This document shows positions 34,901 to 43,426 of a DNA stretch of 45,728 bases, in pieces. The notes beneath the pieces were generated by a model, which ran no database searches, was not told where the DNA came from, and worked only from the letters and a program-made list of their open reading frames with translations. The position numbers and the translations under genes were made by a program. Position 1 is the stretch's first letter, and each line of letters starts with the position of its first letter. Origin of the DNA: Gammaproteobacteria bacterium (GTDB lineage Bacteria > Pseudomonadota > Gammaproteobacteria > JAJDOJ01); the NCBI GenBank assembly GCA_022340215.1, contig JAJDOJ010000229.1, positions 1-45,728 of the forward strand, read 5' to 3'.

Positions 34901-35188
34901 ATGAAAGTTTCAGCGAGCAAGATTCTGACCACTGCCGGTGTGGCATTGGTGTTGGGTCTGTCCGGATGTGCGACCAGTCAGCAACTTGAAAAGGTCAAGC
35001 AACATCTCAGCGAGGTTGAGGCCACGGCAAATGCCGCGAGCGAGGACGCCAGGACAGCCAACGACGAGGCGGCGGGGGCCATGGCGATCGCCGAGGATGC
35101 GAAGGCGGCCGCCGAAGAGTCGGCGGTCTGCTGCGTCGGCACCAACGAGAAGATGGACCGGATGTTCGAGGAGTCACAGCGCAAGTAA
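34901..35188 (+). CDS. Lpp/OprI-type alanine-zipper lipoprotein
   Basis: A 95-aa outer-membrane lipoprotein. The lipobox LSGC gives Cys23 after an N-terminal signal (MKVSASKILTTAGVALVLGL). The mature chain is an Ala-rich heptad coiled coil (EATANAASEDARTANDEAAG) like OprI/Lpp, and it ends in SQRK, so a C-terminal Lys is available for peptidoglycan attachment. Two adjacent cysteines (77-78, ESAVCCVGTNEKMDRM) are unusual. A hairpin follows the stop. Its neighbour on the opposite strand is an L,D-transpeptidase, the enzyme class that links Lpp to peptidoglycan. Confidence 0.88.
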   Translation: MKVSASKILTTAGVALVLGLSGCATSQQLEKVKQHLSEVEATANAASEDARTANDEAAGAMAIAEDAKAAAEESAVCCVGTNEKMDRMFEESQRK

Positions 35189-35205
35189 GCGTTCGTCGAA
35201 CGCTT
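35187..35205 (+). terminator. Palindromic hairpin at lipoprotein stop
   Basis: AAGCGTTCG (35187-35195) and CGAACGCTT (35197-35205) are perfect inverted repeats around one T, overlapping the TAA stop. It probably stabilises or ends this abundant-type mRNA. No U-tract follows. Confidence 0.45.
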
Positions 35206-35353
35206 CGCTGACGAAATCCTAGACGCCCCCGGTTGGGAGGCCTGATTCGCCGTAGCTTCCCAGATGGCATCACTGGTCTTCCGCCGGGGAGGCAGTCTCT
35301 CTGATGCCCCGCCTGATCCACTTCAGTTGAGATCCCTGCGGGTGCCTTGATGT

Positions 35354-36373
35354 TCAGAAAATTTCCGGGCTGACGGTGTCTTCGGTCGGCTCGTCGTCCC
35401 GCGTCGCCGTCTGTACGGTGCTCAGCCCATTCGGAGACGCCCCGCCGCCGGCGGTGTTCGAAAGGGAAACCGCTACGGGGAGTCCGTTCGGGTTGCTCGC
35501 GAGGTTTCTAGCCAGGGCCCAGTCCAGTTTGATTCCCTCTAATTCGGCAGTTTCCTCGAGGTGCCTGACGATCGGTGTCAGGTCCTTCGCGCCGCCTTCT
35601 TCACGGTCCAGAGGAGGGTGAACCTCGAGATAGAGTTCCCCATTGTGCCATCCGGTCTTGTAGGGCTGGTCCACGATCCGCACCGGTGTCCCCACCGCGA
35701 CCTGCTCGTACAGGTTCTCGATGTCCTCGGGGAAAAGCCGAATGCAGCCGTGGGTGACCTGCATGCCGATCCCGGCGGGTTTGTTGGTGCCATGCAGGAG
35801 GTATCCGGGGATGCCAAGGCGCAGTGCACGGGTGCCGAGGGGGTTGTCGGGTCCGGGGGGAACCACCTCTTCCAGAGGGTCGCCCCGGGCTTCGTGTTCG
35901 GCACGGATCGATTCTGGAGGATACCAGGCGGGATTCCTGTCCTTCCTGATCAACCGGGTCAGTCCGAGCGGGGTTCGCCAGTCCTGCCGGCCAATGCTGA
36001 TCGGGTAGGTGATGACCTTGGCCGGCTCTCCCTTCGCGGCCTTGGGGTAGTAATACAGCCGCATCTCCGGCACATTGAGAACGATTCCCTCGCGCGGTGT
36101 ATCCGGGAGGATATGGCTGGATGGAATCGCGACACGGGCGTCCGCACCTGGGATCCAGGGATCGATACCAGGATTGGCGAGTTGCAGTTCACGGTAGCCC
36201 ACATTGTTTTCCCAGGCCAGATCGACGAAGGTGTCGTCGTATTCGGGAAGGACATAGCGTATCTGTCCAATGACGCTGTCGCCCTCCGGCGGCAGCGGGT
36301 AGGTTGCGGCTTCGGTGTCCGGTGACGCGAGGATCGCAGCTCCCAGCATCGCGAGGAGGCGTGTCAGGTTCAT
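35354..36373 (-). CDS. L,D-transpeptidase (ErfK/YbiS type)
   Basis: A 339-aa exported YkuD-domain enzyme. A signal peptide (MNLTRLLAMLGAAILAS, then PDTEA) precedes a LysM-like segment (about 37-85, with NVGYRELQLANPGIDPWIPG). The catalytic domain has His194 in YLLHGTNKPAG and Cys210 in VTHGCIRLFPED, with the canonical Arg after GCI. This form resembles enzymes that attach Lpp to peptidoglycan or make 3-3 cross-links. The C-terminus is a low-complexity extension of about 50 aa. ATG 36373 was chosen; the open frame runs to 36688. It is convergent with the Lpp-type gene. Confidence 0.93.
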   Translation of the reverse strand: MNLTRLLAMLGAAILASPDTEAATYPLPPEGDSVIGQIRYVLPEYDDTFVDLAWENNVGYRELQLANPGIDPWIPGADARVAIPSSHILPDTPREGIVLNVPEMRLYYYPKAAKGEPAKVITYPISIGRQDWRTPLGLTRLIRKDRNPAWYPPESIRAEHEARGDPLEEVVPPGPDNPLGTRALRLGIPGYLLHGTNKPAGIGMQVTHGCIRLFPEDIENLYEQVAVGTPVRIVDQPYKTGWHNGELYLEVHPPLDREEGGAKDLTPIVRHLEETAELEGIKLDWALARNLASNPNGLPVAVSLSNTAGGGASPNGLSTVQTATRDDEPTEDTVSPEIF

Positions 36374-36606
36374 TGGGCGAGTTGGCCGTTTACAGGGATC
36401 GGCAGCACGAAGTCTACAGGAATCTATCGGTTTCCTCATCGACCCGATGGGTCGCCCGGAGTTCCGCAGTTGGCGGAGTCTGACGCAAATCCCTGCGGAG
36501 CCCCTCCGCCGAGCGACCACCAGCGCCGAACTCGTGGTGAGAACCGGCTGACCCCGCGCGGGAGGCCCAAGGCCGGGGATGCCCTGCGATCGGACGGGAC
36601 GGTCTC

Positions 36607-37128
36607 TTGCTGAGCAACGGGGGACCTGGCCAGGTCCGGGCGATCCGGATCGTCTCCGGTGGCCAGACCGGTGTCGACCGGGGGGCACTCGACGCGGCGC
36701 TCGATCTGGGTGTTCCCGCGGGTGGATGGTGCCCGCGCGGGCGCCTGGCCGAGGATGGACCCATCCCCGGTCGCTATCCCTTGCGCGAGCACCGATCGGC
36801 GGTTTATTCCCGACGTACCGAGCAGAATGTACGGGACAGCGACGCGACGGTCATATTGCACTTCGGCAGGCTCGAGGGAGGGACCCGGCTGACGGCAGCG
36901 TATTGCAGACGCTTCGACAAGATCTGTCTGCTGCTCGATATGGCGCGGCTTTCGCAGGCCCGAGCGGTGGATATGCTCAGCGACTTCGTCGCCGGCCGTT
37001 CGATTCACGTCCTCAACGTGGCGGGGCCTCGGGCCAGCAACTGGCCCGAGGCACATCGGGTCTCCCGAGCGGTGATCGGTGCGTTTCTGGCCCGGAGGCC
37101 GTCGAATGCGGGTGGTAAAGGCACTTGA
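36607..37128 (+). CDS. Putative molybdenum carrier-like protein (YpsA/MoCo-carrier)
   Basis: A 173-aa Rossmann-like protein. The N-terminal [19 protein letters not shown] motif and [15 protein letters not shown] are typical of the putative molybdenum carrier (cpMoCo) family, and the GGTRLTA segment fits the same fold. Members may bind cofactor or nucleotide; the function is not proven. The open frame starts at a TTG (36607), and no clear ribosome site or ATG is available, so the true start is uncertain. It is divergent from the L,D-transpeptidase across 233 bp. Confidence 0.82.
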   Translation: MLSNGGPGQVRAIRIVSGGQTGVDRGALDAALDLGVPAGGWCPRGRLAEDGPIPGRYPLREHRSAVYSRRTEQNVRDSDATVILHFGRLEGGTRLTAAYCRRFDKICLLLDMARLSQARAVDMLSDFVAGRSIHVLNVAGPRASNWPEAHRVSRAVIGAFLARRPSNAGGKGT

Positions 37129-37155
37129 CTCGCGGGGGCGTCGTCGTGTCGGTCG

Positions 37156-37313
37156 GTGGCCTTCCATCGCCGCGAGCAGCGTCTCCTGGGTAGGTGCGTC
37201 CAGGTCCGGCAATACGGTGACGAGCGCATAGAGCTTGTGGAAGTAGCGGTGGCGCCCGATCGGCGGGCAGGGTCCCCGTAACCCTTTCGATTCCAGTCGT
37301 TGATCCCCTCTCT
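37156..37313 (-). pseudogene. Remnant of a YbhB/YbcL-type PEBP protein
   Basis: On the minus strand, directly after the oxidoreductase stop, the translation reads [13 protein letters not shown], then, after a -1 shift in a G run (about 37271-37275), [18 protein letters not shown] and [16 protein letters not shown]. This is the conserved C-terminal core of phosphatidylethanolamine-binding (Raf kinase inhibitor-like) proteins. The N-terminal half and the last strand are missing. The frame break could be a homopolymer sequencing error, but the N-terminal loss cannot. Confidence 0.7.
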
Positions 37314-37315
37314 GG

Positions 37316-38311
37316 TTAGATAATCAGCGCGACTTTGCCCGTGACGTGGCCCTCCTCGACAAGGCGGTGAGCTTCGGCGGCGTCTTCCAGGGGAAATCGG
37401 TGCGACACGTGGATCCGCATTTCCTGCTTTTCGAACAGACGCGCGCAATATTCGAGGATCTCCCCGTGGTGAAGGCGCGCATCGGGGAGCGCCTCCAGCA
37501 TGGGCGTGAGCATCAGTTCGAAGGCGATGCGCAGGTTTCGACGGCGGGCCTCCTGCCAGTCGATATCCGGGCCCGGCGCAAGAATGGTGACGAGGTCGCC
37601 ATAGAAGGCCATGGCTGCCAACGTTCGGGCGAAGGTCCTGCCGCCGATCGTATCGAGGGCGATGTCCACGCCGGCACCCGATGTCCAGTGCTTCACGGCC
37701 TCTACGAAATCCTGCTCCCGGTATCGAATCGCCTCATCGGCACCCAGGGACTTGACGAACTCCGCCTTCTCCTCGGATCCCACGGTCGTGCACACAGGAC
37801 AGTCGGCGAATTTCGCGAGCTGGATGGCGACGTGACCGACACCCCCGGCGCCCGCGTGCACCAACACCGTCTTTCCCATGCCGAGGCGGGTGCGGTCGTG
37901 CAGCGACTCCCAGGCGGTGATCAGCACCAGTGGCGCGGCCGCCGCCTCGTCGAAGGAAAGGGACACCGGCTTGGACTGGGCCACGCTCTCCTCGACGACG
38001 GTGTACTCGGCATAGTTGCCCTGGTCCCCCCCCAGCCCGCCGTTGCAGAACCAGACCGCGTCGCCTTCCCGGAACCGCTTGACCGCCGCACCACTGTCGA
38101 CCACGACCCCGGCCCCGTCGCAACCCAGCACCGCGGGCAGCGCGTCGGGATAGAATACCCCACGCGAGCGTAGTTTGGTGTCCACCGGGTTGACACCCGC
38201 CGCCTTCACCTGCACCTTGATCTGCGTATCGCTGAGGATTTCCGGTTCCGGGATATCTCGGAATTCAAGGACTTCGGGACCGCCGGCGGCGGTCATGACG
38301 ACGGCTTTCAT
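37316..38311 (-). CDS. NADPH:quinone reductase-like oxidoreductase
   Basis: A 331-aa zinc-independent medium-chain dehydrogenase/reductase. It starts [20 protein letters not shown], has [20 protein letters not shown], and a Rossmann motif [19 protein letters not shown]. It lacks the zinc-binding Cys cluster, so it fits quinone/enone reductases (QOR family). Substrate unknown. A ribosome site AAGGAG lies 11 nt before the ATG. It is downstream of the pteridine reductase-like gene on the same strand, 70 bp apart. Confidence 0.92.
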   Translation of the reverse strand: MKAVVMTAAGGPEVLEFRDIPEPEILSDTQIKVQVKAAGVNPVDTKLRSRGVFYPDALPAVLGCDGAGVVVDSGAAVKRFREGDAVWFCNGGLGGDQGNYAEYTVVEESVAQSKPVSLSFDEAAAAPLVLITAWESLHDRTRLGMGKTVLVHAGAGGVGHVAIQLAKFADCPVCTTVGSEEKAEFVKSLGADEAIRYREQDFVEAVKHWTSGAGVDIALDTIGGRTFARTLAAMAFYGDLVTILAPGPDIDWQEARRRNLRIAFELMLTPMLEALPDARLHHGEILEYCARLFEKQEMRIHVSHRFPLEDAAEAHRLVEEGHVTGKVALII

Positions 38312-38381
38312 GGCTTCGATTTACTCCTTAATTGTTGGGGTTAGCGCTCACTCGCATCTATTGGCCGGTGGCCGGAGTTGA

Positions 38382-39137
38382 TCAGTTGGACAGGGTGCGT
38401 CCGCCGTCGACGGTGATGATCTGTCCGGTGATATAGGCCGAGTCCCTGATCAGAAACAGCGCCGTACGGGCGATGTCGGCCGACTCTCCCTGGCGTTTCA
38501 GCGCCGTGCGTTCGATGATATCCCGTTGAGCGCCCGCGTAGTCTTCACGCTCAGGCCACAGGATCGCGCCCGGCGCGATTCCGTTGACCCGAACACCGGG
38601 ACCCAGTTCGCGGGCCATCGATTGGGTCAGCGATACCAGTCCGGCCTTGGCAAGGCTGTAGACGGTGTAGTTCTTCAACGGTCGGTCCGCGTGAATGTCG
38701 ACCATGTTGATCACACATCCCCGGCTGGACGTCAGGTACGGCGCGGCGGCCTGAGTGAGAAACAGCGGGGCCTTGAGATTCGGGCCCGTCAGTACGTCCC
38801 AGTCGACCTCGGTGATCTCTCCCACGGGGGTCGGGTAGAAGCTGGACGCATTGTTGACGAGCACGTCCAGTCTGCCCCAGCGCCCGTGGGCCTGGGCTGC
38901 GAGGTCGGGCAGGGAGCCGGTGTCGAGCAGGTCGGCCTGCAGCAGGTCGACGGAATCCGGGCGTGCTGTCTCAAGGGTATCGCGCAGTCGCAGTGCGTCG
39001 TCCCGTGAACTACGGTAGTGGATCACGACGTTCATTCCCTCGGTGTGCAGGGCACGCGCGATGACCGCGCCCACCCGCCGGGCCGCCCCGGTGATCAGTG
39101 CTGTTTTCCCGGGTTGATCCGGTGTTGTATTCTGCAT
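38382..39137 (-). CDS. Pteridine reductase-like SDR (FolM type)
   Basis: A 251-aa SDR. The cofactor motif TGAARRVG has the Arg expected of NADPH-specific pteridine reductases, and NMVDIHADRPLKNYTVYSLA shows the Asp...Tyr-x3-Lys arrangement of PTR1/FolM rather than the usual Ser-Tyr-Lys. It ends in GQIITVDGGRTLSN. It probably reduces dihydromonapterin or dihydrofolate-like pterins. It is divergent from the MidA-like gene over 120 bp. Confidence 0.87.
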   Translation of the reverse strand: MQNTTPDQPGKTALITGAARRVGAVIARALHTEGMNVVIHYRSSRDDALRLRDTLETARPDSVDLLQADLLDTGSLPDLAAQAHGRWGRLDVLVNNASSFYPTPVGEITEVDWDVLTGPNLKAPLFLTQAAAPYLTSSRGCVINMVDIHADRPLKNYTVYSLAKAGLVSLTQSMARELGPGVRVNGIAPGAILWPEREDYAGAQRDIIERTALKRQGESADIARTALFLIRDSAYITGQIITVDGGRTLSN

Positions 39138-39257
39138 CGCCTTTGCGCCCGGTGAATGCCTTTGACGTCGCCCGGCGCAGGTTCGATGTGAACAGGCGGA
39201 TGGGCCGAGTGAGATCCCCGATTATCCAACACCTCGTACCGCCGCGTCATCGCAGAA

Positions 39258-40454
39258 ATGGCGACTGACTCGATATCCGGTCACCGGGCGTTTGGATTGC
39301 CACCGCCAGGAGATGCGGCGCTGGCCCACAGTCGCGAGCTTCTGGATCGCATCCTGGATGAGATCCGGGAGTCCGGCGGCGAGATCGGTTTCGATCGATA
39401 CATGCAGATGGCACTGTACGCGCCGGGACTCGGCTATTACAGTGCCGGGGCCGAGAAGCTGGGCGAGCGGGGCGACTTCGTCACCGCACCGGAGGTGTCC
39501 CCCCTGTTCTCCGCCTGTCTCGCGCATCAGTGCGGCGAGGTGCTGCGGGAACTGGGCGGGGGGGACATCCTCGAGTTCGGCGGTGGTTCCGGGACAATGG
39601 CGTCCGATATGCTGAATGCGCTGGGCGATACCGGCAGCCTGCCCGGGGCCTATGCCATCCTCGAGGTGAGCGGCGACCTGCGTGAGCGCCAGCGCCGCCG
39701 GGTCGCTTCCCGCGCAGCTGCGCACCTGGAGAGGACACATTGGCAGGACTCTCTGCCCGGACCCGGGTTCCGGGGTGTGGTGGTGGCCAACGAGATGCTG
39801 GATGCAATGCCCGTCCGTTGTTTCCGCTGGGGCGATCGCGGTGTCCGGGAGCGCCGGGTTGGGATCGGGGACGGTCAGCCGGTTTGGCGAACCGGTCCGG
39901 CGGACCCGGCTTTGCGGAGTCTCGTGACAAACCTCTCCGCGTCGTTGGGCAATCCCTGGGAACCGGGTTACGAATCCGAGCTGAATCCCGGCCTGGGGCC
40001 GTGGCTTGAGGCCCTCTATCATGCTGTGGAGGCGGGCGTGGTGCTGCTGATTGACTATGGGTATCCTCGCGCCGAGTATTACCATCCCCAGCGCCGGGAG
40101 GGTACGCTTCTCTGTCACTACCGGCACAGGGCGCACGACGATCCCTTTTTTTTGCCCGGCTTGCAGGACATCAGCGCCAATGTGGATTTCACCGCGGTGG
40201 CCGAGGCCGCGGTGGCGGCGGGATTCGCGGTGCAGGGGTTTACCACCCAGGCGCAGTTTCTTCTCGGTGCCGGGATCACCGGTTTCGTGGAGCGGGCCGG
40301 GGACGATCTCGAGCGCTTGCACGTCGCCCAGCAGATCAAGCGACTGACGCTGCCGGGCGAGATGGGCGACCGTTTTCATGTCATGGCGTTGTCGAAGGGT
40401 GTGACGCGGCGCCTGTCCGGTTTCTCGTTGCGTGATTTCCGGAACCGTCTTTGA
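39258..40454 (+). CDS. MidA/NDUFAF7-like SAM-dependent methyltransferase
   Basis: A 398-aa protein of the COG1565 family. It has IGFDRYMQMALYAPGLGYYS, GDFVTAPEVSPLFSACLAHQ and a SAM motif DILEFGGGSGTMASDM, then VVVANEMLDAMPVRCF and LLIDYGYPRAEYYHPQR, all family landmarks. Mitochondrial members methylate a complex I subunit (NDUFS2 Arg); the bacterial substrate is not established. Interestingly the window ends with an NDUFA9-like gene, another complex I-related family. Its stop is 19 bp before the uppP start, so they may be cotranscribed. Confidence 0.92.
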   Translation: MATDSISGHRAFGLPPPGDAALAHSRELLDRILDEIRESGGEIGFDRYMQMALYAPGLGYYSAGAEKLGERGDFVTAPEVSPLFSACLAHQCGEVLRELGGGDILEFGGGSGTMASDMLNALGDTGSLPGAYAILEVSGDLRERQRRRVASRAAAHLERTHWQDSLPGPGFRGVVVANEMLDAMPVRCFRWGDRGVRERRVGIGDGQPVWRTGPADPALRSLVTNLSASLGNPWEPGYESELNPGLGPWLEALYHAVEAGVVLLIDYGYPRAEYYHPQRREGTLLCHYRHRAHDDPFFLPGLQDISANVDFTAVAEAAVAAGFAVQGFTTQAQFLLGAGITGFVERAGDDLERLHVAQQIKRLTLPGEMGDRFHVMALSKGVTRRLSGFSLRDFRNRL

Positions 40455-40473
40455 TGCCCCGAGGAGAACCGTA

Positions 40474-41268
40474 GTGGACCTGACCCAGATCGTTGTCCTG
40501 TCCGTCGTACAGGGACTGACCGAGTTCCTGCCGATCTCGAGTTCGGCGCACCTGATCCTGGTACCCGCGCTCACGGAGTGGAGCGATCAGGGGCTGGCCT
40601 TCGACGTGGCGGTCCATGTGGGCACCCTGCTGGCCGTTCTCGCCTATTTCAGGGAGGACCTCCTGCGAATGACGCGTGATTGGCTGAAGTCCTTCCACAG
40701 CGAGCCCACCCAGGACGCCAGGCTTGCCTGGGCGGTCCTGATCGGTACCGTACCGGCGGCGTTGACCGGACTGTTGTTCAACGACTTCATCGAGGAACAC
40801 CTGCGTTCGCCCCTGGTCATCGCGACGACCACGATCGTCTTCGGCCTGCTGCTGTGGTGGGCGGACGTGCGTGGCCGGCGGACCCGCGACGAGCATGGGG
40901 TGGGCTGGAAAGACGTCGTGGTCATCGGGTGCGCGCAGGCCCTGGCCCTGATCCCGGGCACGTCGCGATCCGGCGTCACCATGACAGCGGGACTCGCCAT
41001 GGGACTGACCCGCAAGGCCGCGGCGAGGTTCTCTTTTCTGTTGTCGATCCCGATCATCCTGCTGGCCGGCGGGTACCAGAGCCTGCAGCTGGCGACTCAG
41101 GCCGAGCCGGCCATCTGGGGCGCCATGCTGGCCGGTGTCGTGCTTTCCGGCGTGAGCGCCTACCTGTGCATCCACTACTTCCTCAAGCTGCTCGATCGCA
41201 TGGGTATGTTTCCCTTCGTCGTCTACCGCCTGGTGCTGGGCGGTTTCCTGTTCGTCCTGTTCGTTTAG
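40474..41268 (+). CDS. uppP: Undecaprenyl-diphosphate phosphatase
   Basis: UppP/BacA dephosphorylates undecaprenyl pyrophosphate to recycle the lipid carrier for peptidoglycan and other envelope polymers; it is a polytopic inner-membrane protein. The 264-aa product has the signature EFLPISSSAHLIL near the N-terminus, and PGTSRSGVTMTAGLAMGLTR, both at the active site. GTG 40474 with GAGGAG 7 nt upstream is the preferred start, and the family N-terminus supports it. Its TAG stop (41266-41268) includes the first base of the 44-bp MITE derivative. Confidence 0.96.
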   Translation: MDLTQIVVLSVVQGLTEFLPISSSAHLILVPALTEWSDQGLAFDVAVHVGTLLAVLAYFREDLLRMTRDWLKSFHSEPTQDARLAWAVLIGTVPAALTGLLFNDFIEEHLRSPLVIATTTIVFGLLLWWADVRGRRTRDEHGVGWKDVVVIGCAQALALIPGTSRSGVTMTAGLAMGLTRKAAARFSFLLSIPIILLAGGYQSLQLATQAEPAIWGAMLAGVVLSGVSAYLCIHYFLKLLDRMGMFPFVVYRLVLGGFLFVLFV

Positions 41269-41311
41269 GCGATTGCCGGAAAATGGCATATGTCAACCGA
41301 CAGACATCGCC
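41268..41311. mobile_element. MITE-like remnant, ends only (44 bp)
   Basis: The sequence starts GGCGATTGCCGGAAAATGGC and ends GACAGACATCGCC. The left 23 bp match one terminal repeat and the right 22 bp match the other terminal repeat of the 157-bp elements, with the whole interior missing. Flanks are TTA (41265-41267) and TTG (41312-41314), so the target duplication is one base short of perfect. It directly follows uppP and overlaps its stop codon. Confidence 0.75.
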
Positions 41312-41533
41312 TTGGCTCCCGGATGGTTTTCCAAGCTCCCCGTGCGCCACGGCACATTCGAGTCAATCGCTGGGGTAAGATCGCAGGCACGCGTCCATTG
41401 TTATGGAAACTGGAGAGATCGATGCAAGCATTGCCGATACCCCCGCGCCGGAATTGCCCCGGTCCACGCAAGCGCGCGTCGCTTACCGTGACGATACCCG
41501 TGGCCGTGGTGTGTCTTCCAACCGGGGATTGAG

Positions 41534-42112
41534 ATGTTCCGATTCCTGCCGGGTATCTTCATCGTACTGGCGTCGACCGTGGCGCTGGTGCTGGCGATAC
41601 AGAACCCCGGAACCCGGATCTGGTGGATCACGGTCTCCCTGATCGTCGTGGTGATCAGTCTGCTGGCCTCGTTCTGGTTTGCCTCCATCGCGAACCATAT
41701 GCACAAGGACACGGTCTCGCGCGTCAAGGAGCGCTACGCGAAGGAACGGGAGAATCTGCGGGTCAAGACCGAGCGCGAAAAAACGCGGGTCATCGAGGAG
41801 AGCCACCGGCGGGTGCTGAAAGGGGCGAACCGGGCCCATGCAAAGGCCAACTTCAAGGTGGGACTGGCGGTGACGGGCGCTGTTGGTGCCGGGATCATCA
41901 TGCTGTTTACCGAGTTGTTGACCATGGGGTTGCTGACGCTGTCGACCGCCGGAGGTGCGCTGGTCGGATACGGTGCCCGCGCCCGTCAGGACAGGCTCTC
42001 GAAATCCAAGCGGTCAATCGGGGCTGCAGACGGGGGGCAGGCCTCGCCGAGGATTATCGAGGCCGAACAGGTTCCCAGGATCCCCGCCTCCGGCGGAAAA
42101 AGGGAGCGTTGA
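41534..42112 (+). CDS. Membrane protein with coiled-coil and paired hydrophobic segments
   Basis: A 192-aa protein of no family I can name with confidence. Two N-terminal membrane helices (about 4-21 and 30-52) are followed by a highly charged coiled coil (about 55-105, KERYAKERENLRVKTEREKT) and a Gly-rich hydrophobic pair (about 108-146, with AVTGAVGAGIIM and STAGGALVGYG). The first helix pair loosely resembles LapA-type proteins. GGGGATTGAG precedes the ATG. It is convergent with cca, 29 bp apart. Confidence 0.7.
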   Translation: MFRFLPGIFIVLASTVALVLAIQNPGTRIWWITVSLIVVVISLLASFWFASIANHMHKDTVSRVKERYAKERENLRVKTEREKTRVIEESHRRVLKGANRAHAKANFKVGLAVTGAVGAGIIMLFTELLTMGLLTLSTAGGALVGYGARARQDRLSKSKRSIGAADGGQASPRIIEAEQVPRIPASGGKRER

Positions 42113-42141
42113 CGTGGCCCGTCAACGCATACTCCCCGATG

Positions 42142-43398
42142 TCAGTGCGCCGGTGAGGAATCCGCCGGCTCCACCCGGTTCCCGTAGACGACCTCGGTAA
42201 TCGATTCCAGTCGACGCTCCCGCAACGCGCTCATGACCGCGCCACCGCGTGCGCCTGCGGCGACGATCGGCTTGGGGTCCACCTGCGCGGCTGCCTCGTG
42301 ACACCTGTCGAGCAGCTTGCCCTGCGGGTAGGGGGTGTCCTCCATCCCCCCGCGTCCGCGGTGGTCCGCCTCGCAGGCGGTGAGAAAATCGCGAATCCGG
42401 GCGGGCCTGCGAAACGCATCTAGGGATTCGAACAGGGAGAGTATGGTCGCGGGTCGTAGCTCCCGCGCCCGGTGGGCGTGCAGATGAAACTTCGCCGTCA
42501 GCACCGCGAGATCCCTGAAGGCATTGGGGACACGGATGCGCGCGCACAGATGCTCGACCAGGGCGGCGCCGCGCTCCTCGTGCCCGTGGTGTTTCGGCCA
42601 CTCGGCACGCGGGGTCACGCCCTTGCCGAGATCGTGGGTCAGCGCGGCGAACCGGACCTCGGGCCTGGTGCAGAGGCGGGCGGACTGCTCGAGTACCATC
42701 ATGGTGTGGACGCCGGTGTCGACCTCGGGATGGTAAACCTCGGATTGCGGCACGCCCCAGAGCCGGTCGATCTCCGGAAAGATAACGGCCAGGGCGCCGC
42801 AGGCCTTCAGAACCTTGAAGAACTCCGCGGGCGCATCCTCGGTGAGCGCCTTGAGCAATTCATGCCAGATACGCTCCGGTACCAGTGCATCCGCCTCGCC
42901 TGCCTCGACCATGCGCCGCATGAGGTCCATGGTTTCCTCGGCGACGCGGAAATCGAGCGCCTTGAAGCGGGCGGCGAAGCGCGCCACGCGCAGGATACGG
43001 ACCGGGTCCTCGACGAACGCGGGTGAGGTGTGGCGCAGCAAACGACGCTCGATGTCCCGCTTCCCGTCCAGGTAATCGATGATGGTCCCGTCGTCATCCC
43101 GGGCCAGCGAGTTGATGGTGAGGTCGCGGCGTAACAGGTCTTCCTTCAGCGTGACATCCTGGTCAGCATGGATCGTAAATCCCTTGTAACCCGGCGCCGT
43201 TTTTCGCTCCGTGCGGGCCAGTGCGAATTCCTCCGAGGTGTCCGGGTGCAGAAACACGGGGAAATCCTTTCCCACCGGACGGTAACCCTGTTCCTCCATT
43301 TCCTGCGGTGTGGAACCGACCACGACCCAGTCCTTCTCCGTCACCGGCAGGCCGAGCAGTTCGTCACGCACGGCGCCGCCAACCAGATAGATCTTCAT
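42142..43398 (-). CDS. cca: Multifunctional CCA protein (tRNA nucleotidyltransferase)
   Basis: A 418-aa enzyme that adds CCA to tRNA 3' ends. It has the nucleotidyltransferase signature [20 protein letters not shown] and the [12 protein letters not shown] acidic motif, [12 protein letters not shown], a helical neck ([11 protein letters not shown]) and a C-terminal HD domain ([19 protein letters not shown]), which in gammaproteobacteria gives phosphatase/phosphodiesterase activities. Its length is close to E. coli Cca. ATG 43398 matches the family N-terminus ([12 protein letters not shown]). Confidence 0.97.
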   Translation of the reverse strand: MKIYLVGGAVRDELLGLPVTEKDWVVVGSTPQEMEEQGYRPVGKDFPVFLHPDTSEEFALARTERKTAPGYKGFTIHADQDVTLKEDLLRRDLTINSLARDDDGTIIDYLDGKRDIERRLLRHTSPAFVEDPVRILRVARFAARFKALDFRVAEETMDLMRRMVEAGEADALVPERIWHELLKALTEDAPAEFFKVLKACGALAVIFPEIDRLWGVPQSEVYHPEVDTGVHTMMVLEQSARLCTRPEVRFAALTHDLGKGVTPRAEWPKHHGHEERGAALVEHLCARIRVPNAFRDLAVLTAKFHLHAHRARELRPATILSLFESLDAFRRPARIRDFLTACEADHRGRGGMEDTPYPQGKLLDRCHEAAAQVDPKPIVAAGARGGAVMSALRERRLESITEVVYGNRVEPADSSPAH

Positions 43399-43426
43399 AG
43401 GGCTATGGTAGCATTACTCCCCCGAT

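Noticed and set aside
37005-37448. 147-aa minus-strand frame spanning the PEBP remnant
   Set aside because: Only a short piece ([11 protein letters not shown]) is meaningful, and it is part of the decayed gene; the rest is a shadow of neighbouring genes.
39222-40574. 450-aa open frame on the minus strand opposite the MidA-like gene
   Set aside because: It is compositionally odd (Arg/Pro/His-rich) and lies over a plus-strand gene with strong family motifs, so it is a shadow of high-GC third-codon bias.
40381-41289. 302-aa minus-strand frame opposite uppP
   Set aside because: The plus strand has clear UppP signatures; the minus frame is His/Gln/Arg-rich and starts in MITE sequence.
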